A DNA stretch of 64,000 nucleotides. Source: Bacillus sp. OxB-1 (GTDB lineage Bacteria; Bacillota; Bacilli; Bacillales_A; Planococcaceae). Under the pieces are notes generated by a model. The model was given only the letters and a program-made list of their open reading frames with translations, did not search any database and was not told where the DNA came from. Position numbers and translations under genes: made by a program. Of this stretch, positions 42,530 to 51,353 are shown one piece after another. Positions within the stretch are counted from its first letter, which is position 1, and each line of letters opens with the position of its first letter. Location: contig NZ_AP013294.1 of the NCBI RefSeq assembly GCF_000829195.1, positions 2,553,001-2,617,000 of the forward strand, read 5' to 3'.

Positions 42530-44038
42530 ATGGAAGAAAAAGAAACAACAGGTGTGGAACAAACACCTGAACAGGAACCGAAGCACCAACCGCCGGCCAA
42601 ACGGTATATCCGATTGAAGCCTTTCTCCTTTGTCATGCTCATTTTTGGATTAGTCCTAGCTACAGCGGGAATCACGTTTTTCGCTTTGACGACTGGAGAA
42701 GACAAGGTCGTGGAAGTGGTGAATCCCCAAAAATCGGTAGCGGACCGCAAAGAGTTCAAAAAGCTCTATGATGCCTACGATGAAATGGTAGCAAATTATT
42801 TCGAGGACATCGATGAGTCGGCAGTCATCGATGGAGCGATCAATGGTATGATCGATGCACTTGGTGACCCGTATTCCGATTATTTGAATGAACAGGAAGC
42901 GAAGCGCCTGAACGAAAGCATATCGTCCAGCTTCGAAGGGATCGGCGCGGAAATCCAGGAGCAGAATGGTTATATCAGCGTCGTATCACCTATCAAAAAT
43001 TCGCCTGCTGAACGTGCGGGCCTTTTGCCTAACGACCTTATCCTCGCAGTGGACGGGGAAAGCATCCAAGGTCTGTCGTCCTCCGAAGCGGTATTGTTGA
43101 TTCGCGGTGAAAAGGGGACAACAGTGACCCTGTCCATCCGGCGTGGGGATGCACCCGAACCGTTCGATATGAAAATTACACGCGACGTCATACCGATCGA
43201 GACAGTTTATGCTGAAATGCTGGAAGACGGAATTGCCCACATTCATATCACTAGCTTCTCTGAACATACGTATGACGAGTTATTGGAGGCATACGAGGAG
43301 ATGGAACAGCAAGGCATGGAAGGGCTCATTATCGATGTCCGGCAAAACCCGGGCGGCATGCTGAATACGGCAATCGATATTTCGGATCTGTTCGTGGAAA
43401 GTGGAAAGAACTTGATGCAGTATGAGGAGAAAGGGCTGAAACCGGAAATCTTCCCTTCATCCAACGGTAAGAAGATCGACATACCGGTAGCGGTCGTCAT
43501 CGATGACGGCAGCGCATCTGCATCCGAAATCTTGGCGGCCGCGCTGCAGGAATCCGCAGACATCCCGCTGATCGGCATCAAAACGTTCGGGAAAGGGACG
43601 GTCCAGTCCCCGAAAGACTTGTCGGACGGTTCCAATCTGAAGCTGACGACTGCCAAATGGCTGACACCGGATGGCAACTGGATCCATAAAAAAGGAATTG
43701 AACCGGACTACGAAGTGCCATACCCCCCTTACGCCTCGCTGCCTTATCTCGACCCTTCGAGTGAGATGAAGGAAGGCATGCTGACACCTACCGTGAAAGC
43801 GGCAGAAGAGATGTTAGAAGCGGTCGGTTACAATCCGGGAGAAGTCGACGGTTTATTCGATGAACAAACGGAGCAGGCTGTCAAAAAGCTTCAGCAGGAT
43901 CTGACATTGGAAGCGAACGGCATCCTTTCCGGAGATACGACTTTCGGGTTGATGAATAAATTGCGTGAAAAGATCCAGAAAGAAGATCCACAATTGGTGA
44001 AAGCGCAGGAAGTATTGAAAGAAGACATAGCAAAATAA
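42530..44038 (+). CDS. Carboxy-terminal processing protease (S41 family, CtpA/CtpB-like)
   Basis: A 502-residue membrane-anchored serine protease. Order: acidic cytosolic tail, membrane helix (about 33-55), PDZ domain (about 125-210), S41 catalytic domain with Ser in DDGSASASEILAAAL and Lys in GIKTFGKGTVQ, and a C-terminal peptidoglycan-binding domain (YNPGEVDGLFDEQTEQAVKKLQ). This layout is that of Bacillus CtpA/CtpB; CtpB signals in sporulation, CtpA is vegetative, and sequence alone does not decide. A terminator follows. Confidence 0.92.
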   Translation: MEEKETTGVEQTPEQEPKHQPPAKRYIRLKPFSFVMLIFGLVLATAGITFFALTTGEDKVVEVVNPQKSVADRKEFKKLYDAYDEMVANYFEDIDESAVIDGAINGMIDALGDPYSDYLNEQEAKRLNESISSSFEGIGAEIQEQNGYISVVSPIKNSPAERAGLLPNDLILAVDGESIQGLSSSEAVLLIRGEKGTTVTLSIRRGDAPEPFDMKITRDVIPIETVYAEMLEDGIAHIHITSFSEHTYDELLEAYEEMEQQGMEGLIIDVRQNPGGMLNTAIDISDLFVESGKNLMQYEEKGLKPEIFPSSNGKKIDIPVAVVIDDGSASASEILAAALQESADIPLIGIKTFGKGTVQSPKDLSDGSNLKLTTAKWLTPDGNWIHKKGIEPDYEVPYPPYASLPYLDPSSEMKEGMLTPTVKAAEEMLEAVGYNPGEVDGLFDEQTEQAVKKLQQDLTLEANGILSGDTTFGLMNKLREKIQKEDPQLVKAQEVLKEDIAK

Positions 44039-44042
44039 GACT

Positions 44043-44079
44043 AAAAGCGTCCAGTCCATGTCAGGACCGGACGCTTTTT
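44043..44079 (+). terminator. Terminator of the ctp gene
   Basis: AAAAGCGTCC / GGACGCTTTTT (44043-44052, 44069-44079) with an inner GTCC/GGAC pairing. Confidence 0.85.
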
Positions 44080-44095
44080 CGGTGAGGTGCCTACA

Positions 44096-45022
44096 ATGAT
44101 TGATGTGTATTTATTCAGCGGATTTTTAGGGAGCGGGAAGACGTCCTTGCTGCTCCATGTCATCCGTCAGTTGAAAGAGCAGGGGAAAAAACCGGCTGTG
44201 CTCATGAATGAGTTCGGTAATCTTGCTTTTGATTCGGATCGGGTGGATGGGGCAGGGGATGTCCCATTAAAAGAGTTATTGGATGGCTGCATTTGCTGTA
44301 CCGGCTCGGATCGGACGGAAGCGCAGCTCCAAGGGTTGCTTTCGGAAAATGAGGATATCGATGTCATCTTGATCGAGACGACGGGAGCAGCCCACCCCGT
44401 GGAAGCGCTCGATGCGGTCTTCTCCCCGCTGTTTGCGGACCGCATCCAGATCAAAGGGATTGTGACCGTCGTCGACTGCAAGCGCTGGCTGGACCGCAAT
44501 CTGTTGCCGCCGCAAGTGAAGATGCTCTTCCTCGAGCAAATTCGCCATGCCCACCTGCTGCTTGCGAATAAAGCGGATCTACTGACCGATGGAGAACTGG
44601 CGACCGTCACTATGCAGCTGGGCGATTTCAATCCGAACGTGCCCATCATCCAAACCGTCAATGCACAAATCGGCTTTGACGTCATTGAAGACGCGTTGGC
44701 GGATACTAAACAACGACCGGCTATCCCGATTCATTCGGGCAAGAACTTACCATTGTCTTCTAAGCTCCTGACATTTTCCGAAGAGATCGAGAAAGAGAGC
44801 TTTGAAGAATGGGTGAACTCACTGCCGGAAACCGTCTATCGGATGAAAGGCTATGTACCTGTCCGGGGTGTCAAAAACCCGATGCTGTTCCAATACGCCT
44901 ATGGAATGGTCAGTTGGCTACCTGAATATATCAGGATGGAACCCCGTCTAGTCATCATCGGGGAAGATCTAAATAATATGGCTGATTTCAGGCACGTCAA
45001 CCCCGATTCAAATGAAATATAA
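44096..45022 (+). CDS. CobW/COG0523 GTP-binding metal chaperone
   Basis: A 308-residue G3E-family GTPase. P-loop GFLGSGKTS at residue 9, the metal-binding CICC motif at Cys65, Cys67 and Cys68, a switch-like ETTGAAHP and NKADLL for guanine recognition. COG0523 proteins deliver zinc or other metals to client proteins; no Zur box is visible upstream, so the metal is undecided. GAGGTG is correctly spaced from the ATG at 44096; an upstream GTG is rejected. Confidence 0.88.
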   Translation: MIDVYLFSGFLGSGKTSLLLHVIRQLKEQGKKPAVLMNEFGNLAFDSDRVDGAGDVPLKELLDGCICCTGSDRTEAQLQGLLSENEDIDVILIETTGAAHPVEALDAVFSPLFADRIQIKGIVTVVDCKRWLDRNLLPPQVKMLFLEQIRHAHLLLANKADLLTDGELATVTMQLGDFNPNVPIIQTVNAQIGFDVIEDALADTKQRPAIPIHSGKNLPLSSKLLTFSEEIEKESFEEWVNSLPETVYRMKGYVPVRGVKNPMLFQYAYGMVSWLPEYIRMEPRLVIIGEDLNNMADFRHVNPDSNEI

Positions 45023-45169
45023 GACGAAGCCGCCAAATGTATCCAAAACATAGTTTCGTTTCTTCCGAGTGTAAAGGCTTTCTCTAGTAAAATGGTTGAA
45101 CTGGAAAGGACTGGCGATAATCTGACTCTCTCGCACGTTATGATAGTTTGCGAAGGGAGGAGTAATGAG

Positions 45170-46033
45170 ATGAAAAAATCGATTGCAGTCATCTTGCTCG
45201 GTTCGGCGCTCTTACTGCCGAACAACAATAGTGCGGAAGCTTCCGGCTTTGACGCACAACTAAAAGTGAAAAACACTCCATATGTCCAAGTTGTCAAGTG
45301 GGAGGGAATGTCCAACATTCCATATAAATTACAATCAGGGGATTTCGATAAAGCACAAACGATTCTGAAGAAGCTGTGCATCAATCTTCCGAAATTCCAA
45401 CAGACAACAGCGGCTCCGGAAAAAACGGTTGAGAAACCAAATAAATCAACTGCTAAACCGGCACCTAGCAAACCGACAGGAGAAAAAGCGGAAACAAGTA
45501 AGCCGGCAACAGAAAAGCCGATTGAACAAAAGGAAACAAACCAGCCGGCAGTACCTGCAGCTAAACCGCAACCGGCTCCTACAACACCGGCACCATCGAA
45601 TCCGGTTGAACAACCTGCGAAACAAGAGCCGGCAACTCCTGCTCAAAACGCATCCGTTTCTGCGATTGAGCAAGCGGTACTCGATCTTACGAATGCGGAA
45701 AGACAAAAAGCGGGTCTCCAACCGTTGCAGTTTGATAGCAAATTAATGAATTCCGCTCGCCAAAAATCATCGGATATGGCGACTAATAATTACTTCTCTC
45801 ATACAAGCCCTACATACGGCTCACCGTTCGACCAGATGAAAGCGAATGGCGTTACGTATCGTTCAGCAGCTGAGAACATTGCCATGGGACAACGTACGGC
45901 AGAAGAAGTGGTGAAAGCTTGGATGGAATCACCGGGCCATCGCCAAAACATCCTGACACCGAATTTCACTCATATCGGTATCGGATATGACAATAAAGGA
46001 AACTACTGGACTCAACAATTCATCCAGAAATAA
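45170..46033 (+). CDS. ykwD: Secreted CAP-domain protein (YkwD-like)
   Basis: A 287-residue exported protein. Signal peptide MKKSIAVILLGSALLLP with a likely cleavage after AEA near residue 24; a short N-terminal region; a Pro/Ala/Lys/Thr-rich linker (about 82-160) that probably crosses the cell wall; and a C-terminal CAP/SCP domain (about 165-285) with LTNAERQKAGLQPL, NYFSHTSPTYGSPFDQM, GENIAMG and ESPGHRQNILTPNFTHIGIG. Function of bacterial CAP domains is largely unknown. AAGGGAGG precedes the ATG at 45170. Confidence 0.9.
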   Translation: MKKSIAVILLGSALLLPNNNSAEASGFDAQLKVKNTPYVQVVKWEGMSNIPYKLQSGDFDKAQTILKKLCINLPKFQQTTAAPEKTVEKPNKSTAKPAPSKPTGEKAETSKPATEKPIEQKETNQPAVPAAKPQPAPTTPAPSNPVEQPAKQEPATPAQNASVSAIEQAVLDLTNAERQKAGLQPLQFDSKLMNSARQKSSDMATNNYFSHTSPTYGSPFDQMKANGVTYRSAAENIAMGQRTAEEVVKAWMESPGHRQNILTPNFTHIGIGYDNKGNYWTQQFIQK

Positions 46034-46050
46034 GTTTTGATCTCAAGAGC

Positions 46051-46091
46051 AAGCACGATTGGCGCCACGCAAGCGCCAATCGTGCTTTTTT
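46051..46091 (+). terminator. Very strong terminator of the CAP-domain gene
   Basis: Perfect 15-bp stem AAGCACGATTGGCGC / GCGCCAATCGTGCTT (46051-46065, 46073-46087) followed by TTTT. Confidence 0.93.
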
Positions 46092-46121
46092 GAATAAAAC
46101 TCTCTTCAACTGCGGATACTT
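46091..46121 (+). promoter_or_regulatory. Candidate sigma-G promoter of the germination operon
   Basis: TGAATA (46091-46096), 18-bp spacer, GATACTT (46115-46121), close to the forespore consensus TGMATA-N17/18-CATACTA. It begins at the last T of the terminator. The implied leader is only about 13 bases, just enough for GAGGTG. Confidence 0.5.
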
Positions 46122-46140
46122 CCAGTATGAGGTGACGAGC

Positions 46141-47577
46141 GTGAACGAGCAGCCGAACGAACAAAAGCTAGATGTGCTTTACATAAAAAAATTATTTCAC
46201 GAGACCGTTGATTTGTTTGTCCAGGAGATTGATTGGCCGACGGGTAAAGGGATCGTTTGCTATTATGAATCGATAGCCGATGGAACCGAAGTGAACAAGC
46301 AGATTGATATCATCCGAAACCGCGCTCATCTCGGGATGACCAACTGGGGAAAGACTGCGGTGTCGGAGATTCATGCCTATTCAATGGAAGAATTATTTCA
46401 AATCGTCTGTTCCGGTTCAACTGCGGTCATTTTTCCTGAATCCAAGCTGATGGTTAGCATCAATGCTGCAAAAGTGGCGACGCGCTCCCCCGAGGAGCCG
46501 AGTAATGAACAGATCGTACGTGGAAGTCACCAAGGGTTCGTTGAAAATATACAACAAAACTTATCGCTGATTCGAAATAAGTTGAGATCTTCAGATCTCG
46601 TCATAAAAACCATACGAAAAGGACATAAGACGAACACGGATATCACGTATCTATATTTTCATTCCATCGTCGATCACGATGTAGTGGCGGATTTGGAATC
46701 TCGCCTTAATCGGATCGATGAAGACGTCATCTTAAGCATAGGGCAAGTCGAGGATTATTTGGAGGATTCAACCTGGTCGCCGTTCCCTCAATTCATGAAT
46801 ACGGAAAGGCCCGACCGAGTCGTGGAAAACTTGGCTGAAGGGAAGATAGCGGTTTTCACGGATAATTCTCCGACTGCCTTGATCGCCCCAATCACCTTCT
46901 TTTCCTTCTATCAATCACCGGATGATTTCAATGGGAGGGTGCTCGTCGGCTCCTTTTACCGTTTGTTGCGCTTATTCAGCCTCTTCATGGCTATCTTCCT
47001 GCCTGCGTTTTATATTGCTGTCGTCAGTTTTCATTCTGAAATCCTTCCAATCGAACTTAGCAAAAAAGTGAAGCTCGCCATTAATGAAATTCCGTATCGG
47101 CCTATCATGGAAGCATTCCTTCTTGAGTCCTTCATTGAGTTGATCCGGGAGGCGAGTATCCGCCTGCCGAAACCGATCGGTCAGACAATCGGCATTGTCG
47201 GGGGATTGGTGGTAGGTGATGCGATTGTCAATGTAGGGATCGTATCGAATTTAATGGTAATCGTGGTCGCGATGACCGCCATTTCCAGCTTTGTTGTCCC
47301 TTCCGTCGAGATGAATATGACGATACGGCTTTTGCGATTTCCGTTCATGTTGGCAGCCGCTTCGTTCGGTTTTTTCGGAATGGCCATTGGAACGCTCATT
47401 CTGTTCATTCATTTATTGAATCGGTCATCACTGAATCAGCCTTATTTCTCTCCCGTCGTTCCTTTCGACCCGACGCGATTTAAGGAAATTTTCTTTCGCC
47501 TTCCATTTTCCAAGTCACATAAACAGCAGCAGACATTTTATTTTAAGCAACCGAAAAGGGGCCGGACTCGCAAATGA
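46141..47577 (+). CDS. Spore germination receptor subunit A (GerA family)
   Basis: A 478-residue A-subunit of a nutrient germinant receptor in the spore inner membrane. The N-terminal soluble region (to about 270) contains GKTAVSEIHAYSMEE and the conserved GPHEGF-like stretch here reading GSHQGFVENIQQNLSLIR; the C-terminal part has about five membrane segments around the conserved PIMEAFLLESFIELIREASIRLPKPIGQTIGIVGG. GTG at 46141 is chosen because GAGGTG is spaced 6 bases. It overlaps the B-subunit gene by 4 bases (ATGA). Proves spore-forming ancestry. Confidence 0.93.
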   Translation: MNEQPNEQKLDVLYIKKLFHETVDLFVQEIDWPTGKGIVCYYESIADGTEVNKQIDIIRNRAHLGMTNWGKTAVSEIHAYSMEELFQIVCSGSTAVIFPESKLMVSINAAKVATRSPEEPSNEQIVRGSHQGFVENIQQNLSLIRNKLRSSDLVIKTIRKGHKTNTDITYLYFHSIVDHDVVADLESRLNRIDEDVILSIGQVEDYLEDSTWSPFPQFMNTERPDRVVENLAEGKIAVFTDNSPTALIAPITFFSFYQSPDDFNGRVLVGSFYRLLRLFSLFMAIFLPAFYIAVVSFHSEILPIELSKKVKLAINEIPYRPIMEAFLLESFIELIREASIRLPKPIGQTIGIVGGLVVGDAIVNVGIVSNLMVIVVAMTAISSFVVPSVEMNMTIRLLRFPFMLAAASFGFFGMAIGTLILFIHLLNRSSLNQPYFSPVVPFDPTRFKEIFFRLPFSKSHKQQQTFYFKQPKRGRTRK

Positions 47578-48589
47578 TCACAATAACGCGGATCCAATTT
47601 TTCTTGTTTCTATTTACCATTCAAACAGGAACCGTCTTCATTACATTCCAGAGGCCCCTGATCGAGACGGCAAAGTCCAATGCCTGGATCGTACTCCTCT
47701 TTGCGGGTGTCCTTCACTACTTGCAGTTGATATTTTACGAAAAGGTCTATGATCGATTTAACCCAGGGTCCTTTATCTTTTGGTTATATCGAGGGTACTG
47801 GTTCTAGTGGTCGTTACGTTCATCGCGTTTATCGAATATACGCTAGCTATCTGGATATTTCCCAACACTCCGCAAATCGTCATCGTTGGTGTGTTGGTCG
47901 GAGTTTCCCTTTATGCCAATGTAAGCAGGGCGGCTACGGCCATCAATTTGCCGGTTCTTCTAATACCGATGATCCCGCTCTTTATGCTGGCATTGTTACT
48001 TGTCATACCCGATTTGGTGTGGACCCGTTTGTTCCCGATTACATTCTCCGATAAGACGGCTTGGTTCAAAGGTATTTTTATTAGCCAATCGACGTTTATT
48101 GGAGTGGAGGTCTATCTGTTTTTACGAAAATATGTAAAAAAAGATAACTCCATCAAAGGAGTTCCGCTATTCATTTATCAAAACATCTGGCTTTTCTTTT
48201 TTTTAACCCTCCTTCTTTTCGTTCAAATGTTTTTCCCCGTGAATATTGCCAAGAATATCGGGGAGCCTATCATCTACATTTTAAAGTCCCAGCAAGTGAC
48301 ATTCGTCGAAAGGCTTGATTTGTTTTTCCTTTTCATTTGGATGACGTGGAGTATCGTGACGATCACGCTCTATTCATTCATCAGCTTGTATGAACTTCGG
48401 GGGCATGCAAAGAAGAGCTACAAGCGAAATGCAATTATCTATCATGTGCTGATTACTTTGGTTCCCCTTCTTTTCTTAACGAAAGAAAGGGTCGAGTTCA
48501 TCAGGAGTACCCTCGTCTATTTCCATTTATTTTTCTCTATTTTATTACCGGTTTTTGTCGTCTTGATGGATCGGAGGAAACCCTCTTGA
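47574..48589 (+). pseudogene. Spore germination permease subunit B (GerAB family), frameshifted
   Basis: Two frames together give a GerAB-type endospore germination permease (APC superfamily, about ten helices). The first frame begins MITITRIQFFLFLF at an ATG overlapping gerA, and stops after LYRGYWF at 47807. The second frame continues LVVVTFIAFIEYTLAIWIFPN to the normal end at 48589. The shift falls between 47762 and 47804; restoring one base (for example TTCCTA for TTCTA) yields a 338-residue protein, a little short of the usual 360. If real, the receptor would be non-functional, although the A and C subunits are intact. Confidence 0.85.
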
Positions 48590-49659
48590 AAAGAAGAATA
48601 TTCGCCTTGTTAATGCTGTCACTTCTCTTTGTCGGTGGCTGTTGGGATGAGGAACAGTATAAGGACGTGACGATTGTCCCTTTGATCGGATTGGAAGCGG
48701 AAGGGGATGGGGTGAAATCGATGTATGCTTTCCCTACTTTCCTGAATGGTAAGATCACCTATGCCCAATCCGAAGGGGAAGGGCTGTCAACGCGGGCATC
48801 GCGGGCCGATGCCAACCTGAGGACGATGGAAGGGCTGGACATGGCACATTTGGAAGTGGCCTTGGTCAATGGTGAATTGGCGAAGAAGAATCTTTATACG
48901 TACTTGGATATGTTTTTCCGGACACCTCGAAATCGAATAGGGAGCTATCTCGCGATTATCGAAGGAGATATGAAGGATTATTTCAATCCGCCCGGCGTGG
49001 AGACGGAGGTGACCGTCTATTACGCGGAACTTATGCGGACAGGAGTTCTTTACAGTATTAGTCCGGACGATAGGCTTCAAGGGGCCGTCATCAAGTTGTT
49101 TGATAATCAAATGGATCTGTCCCTGCCGTATATTGTCCTGAAGGAGGGGGTCCCGAAATTAAACGGGGTGGCGTTGTTCAGCAATCACCGGTATACGGGG
49201 AAGCGTCTGTCTTCGAAAGAGGCGATCATCGCTAATTTGATGCGAAAAGAGAAAGGTAAATATGCCCGGCTGTCGTATATGTGGAAAAAAGGAGAGCAAG
49301 AGAGTCCAATCACAATCGATGTTGTGAAAGTCAAACGGAAATGGAAAATTACAACGGAGAAAATCGACGCCTCCTATACATTGAATGTCAGCCTGGAAGA
49401 ATTTCCTCATGACCGGTTGAACAAGACGGAGATGATTGATGAGCTTGAGGCATTTTTGACAAAAGAAGTGTCGAAGGACTTCAAGGATGTCATCGCCAAG
49501 ACACAGGATGCGAAAAGTGATATTGTCGGCTTCGGACGTCATGTCCACGCCTTCCATCCGAAGCTTTGGAAAAAGGGGGATTGGCAGGAAACATATGCAA
49601 CGCTCCCGATCCAAGTGAAAGTGAAAGTGAAGGTTGCGAGAACCGGAATCACTGATTAG
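48586..49659 (+). CDS. Spore germination lipoprotein subunit C (GerAC family)
   Basis: A 357-residue C-subunit lipoprotein. It starts with TTG overlapping the gerB stop (TTGA), with GGAGG 8 bases before. Signal peptide with lipobox VGGC (Cys19) followed by WDEEQYKDVTIV, the hallmark of GerAC. The three-domain external fold ends near SKDFKDVIAKTQDAKSDIVGFG, the conserved C-terminal region. Completes a gerA-gerB-gerC operon. Confidence 0.93.
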   Translation: MKRRIFALLMLSLLFVGGCWDEEQYKDVTIVPLIGLEAEGDGVKSMYAFPTFLNGKITYAQSEGEGLSTRASRADANLRTMEGLDMAHLEVALVNGELAKKNLYTYLDMFFRTPRNRIGSYLAIIEGDMKDYFNPPGVETEVTVYYAELMRTGVLYSISPDDRLQGAVIKLFDNQMDLSLPYIVLKEGVPKLNGVALFSNHRYTGKRLSSKEAIIANLMRKEKGKYARLSYMWKKGEQESPITIDVVKVKRKWKITTEKIDASYTLNVSLEEFPHDRLNKTEMIDELEAFLTKEVSKDFKDVIAKTQDAKSDIVGFGRHVHAFHPKLWKKGDWQETYATLPIQVKVKVKVARTGITD

Positions 49660-49681
49660 TTAATGTAACTGAATTAAAGAG

Positions 49682-49716
49682 ATCCCGCACCGTCATGAAA
49701 CGGCAGCGGGATTTTC
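49682..49716. terminator. Bidirectional terminator between gerC and the MATE gene
   Basis: ATCCCGC / GCGGGAT (49682-49688, 49706-49712) with inner CCGT/ACGG pairing; located between convergent genes, its right end touching the MATE stop codon. Confidence 0.78.
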
Positions 49717-51061
49717 ATTTTGCATATTTTCTTTGAATGAACAGCAGGCGGAACGTTAAAGTGACGGCTCCGACAAGCAGGCCGATGATTAGCCCGACCC
49801 AGTAGCCGAACGGCCCGAAATCCGTATAGGTTGCAACAATATGGCCGACCGGCAAACCGATTCCCCAGAAAGAGATGACGCCGACGAAGAATGTCATATT
49901 GACGTCCTTATACCCCCGGAGTGCCCCTTGAATCGGCGCCTGGAAGGCATCCGACAATTGGAAAAACGCAGCAAAGAGGAAGAACTGGGCTGCCAAGGTA
50001 ATCATCCCCGGATCGGTTGTGTAAAGGGAGGCGATTGGCTCCCGAAACAGAAGCAGGATGGCGATGGATAGAAAGCTGAATCCAACCGCGAACGCAATCG
50101 CGAGCAAACTGTATTGCTTGGCATCTTGCAATCGAGAACCGCCGGCCGCTTGTCCGACGAGGATGGTGGCTCCCATCGAAATGCTGAGCGGGATCATATA
50201 GAGCAAGGACGAAAAGTTCATAGCGATCTGGTGTGCTGAAATGACTTCGGTCGAATACTTGGACATGAGCAATGTCACGACAGAGAAAATGCTCGTCTCC
50301 ACGAAGATGGAAAGGCCGATCGGCACTCCGATAAGTAAGATCTCCTTGCATTTTGAAAACGAAACACGGCCCCAGCGTCGGAAAAGGGCAAATTGTTGGA
50401 ATGCTCCTCCCTTCCAAGCTATGAAGACCGCAATGCAAAGGACAATCCAATACGTTATCCCCGACGCATACCCAGCACCTGCACCTCCGAGCTCCGGAAA
50501 ACCGAATTTCCCGAAAATCAGAAAGTAGTTAAGTACGATGTTGATCGGCGCTGATAAAAGGATGATGAACATCGAAACCCGGGTTGCCCCCAATGCGTCA
50601 AAAAACGAGCGCATCACTGTATAAGCGAAGAGGGGGAACAGCCCGATACAGATTCCTTTCAGATAGCCGGCCGCTACTGCTTGGACTTTCGGCTCCAAAG
50701 GCATTTTGTATACAAAATGGGAGCCGATGAAAAGAAGAATTGAAAAAACGATTGCCGAAAGTAAAATAGATACGTATAATCCTTGCTGGACGGAAGGCCG
50801 AACTTCATCATGACGCTTGCTTCCGATCAGTTGGGCGATAATCGGGGTCAATCCCATAAGGATGCCTGACAAGCCGGTATAGACCGGAACCCAGAAAGAG
50901 GATCCGATTGTCACTCCGGCAAGGTGGTATGTATCGTAGCGGCCAGTCATAAGAATATCGAAGAACGACATCAGATAGAGCGCCACTTGGGTAATAAGGA
51001 TAGGCAAAACGATTTTCACGAAATGAAACGGTTTTTTCTGAAAAGGAAGTGAAGCGTCCAA
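49715..51061 (-). CDS. MATE family multidrug/toxin efflux transporter
   Basis: A 448-residue inner-membrane antiporter with twelve hydrophobic segments in two MatE domains (PILITQVALYLMSFFDILMTG at the first helix; the matching second repeat begins near GVPIGLSIFVETS). NorM-like members export cationic drugs with Na+ or H+; the substrate is unknown. It starts with TTG, with AAGGAGGG 8 bases upstream. Its leader carries a small open frame and a terminator with competing pairings, suggesting attenuation control. Divergent from murG. Confidence 0.93.
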   Translation of the reverse strand: MDASLPFQKKPFHFVKIVLPILITQVALYLMSFFDILMTGRYDTYHLAGVTIGSSFWVPVYTGLSGILMGLTPIIAQLIGSKRHDEVRPSVQQGLYVSILLSAIVFSILLFIGSHFVYKMPLEPKVQAVAAGYLKGICIGLFPLFAYTVMRSFFDALGATRVSMFIILLSAPINIVLNYFLIFGKFGFPELGGAGAGYASGITYWIVLCIAVFIAWKGGAFQQFALFRRWGRVSFSKCKEILLIGVPIGLSIFVETSIFSVVTLLMSKYSTEVISAHQIAMNFSSLLYMIPLSISMGATILVGQAAGGSRLQDAKQYSLLAIAFAVGFSFLSIAILLLFREPIASLYTTDPGMITLAAQFFLFAAFFQLSDAFQAPIQGALRGYKDVNMTFFVGVISFWGIGLPVGHIVATYTDFGPFGYWVGLIIGLLVGAVTLTFRLLFIQRKYAK

Positions 51062-51094
51062 AGGGATATCCCTCCTTTCTATCTTTGTTCATCT

Positions 51095-51125
51095 GAAAAA
51101 TCCCGCCTCTAATAGATGGCGAGAT
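51095..51125 (-). terminator. Leader terminator (attenuator candidate) upstream of the MATE gene
   Basis: On the minus strand ATCTCGCC (51125-51118) pairs with GGCGGGAT (51107-51100) with one G-U, inner TCT/AGA pairing, and TTTTTC follows (51100-51095). It lies inside the MATE leader; no other minus-strand gene precedes it. The upstream arm is also complementary to GCGAGA (51169-51164) and to GAGAT (51142-51138), so it can be sequestered. Confidence 0.65.
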
Positions 51126-51157
51126 GAATGCGGTTCTATCTCCTGTTCGGCTGGTGT

Positions 51158-51199
51158 TCAAACTCTCGCTGGATAAAGATAAGATTGCATGACAGCCAT
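51158..51199 (-). CDS. Putative leader peptide of the MATE exporter (13 aa)
   Basis: ATG at 51199 starts MAVMQSYLYPARV and ends at TGA (51160-51158). CGAGGA lies 7 bases before the ATG. Codons 11-12 (GCG AGA) are exactly the segment able to pair with the 5' arm of the downstream terminator, so ribosome position on this frame could decide termination. A weak extended -10 TGGTACAAT (minus strand, TACAAT at 51274-51269) would start a leader of about 200 nucleotides. Role is inference; I know of no described homologue. Confidence 0.5.
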   Translation of the reverse strand: MAVMQSYLYPARV

Positions 51200-51286
51200 C
51201 CTGTCGTCCTCGAGCTTGAAAAAATCCGTGCGCCATCACACCGAGGCATGATTGATAAAATCCTATCCATTGTACCATGGATCGTT

Positions 51287-51295
51287 TGTTATAAT
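51287..51295 (+). promoter_or_regulatory. Extended -10 promoter of murG
   Basis: TGTTATAAT, an extended -10 with a poor -35, about 60 bases before the murG start; it faces away from the MATE leader promoter a few bases to its left. Confidence 0.5.
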
Positions 51296-51353
51296 GACTT
51301 GGAAATCAGGAAGCGATACGATCTTCCTTCAACTAAAAGAGGTGAGAAGCCTG

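Noticed and set aside
51126..51250. A known riboswitch class in the MATE leader
   Set aside because: No conserved guanidine, SAM, preQ1 or TPP riboswitch motifs could be recognised; the leader-peptide model explains the layout better.
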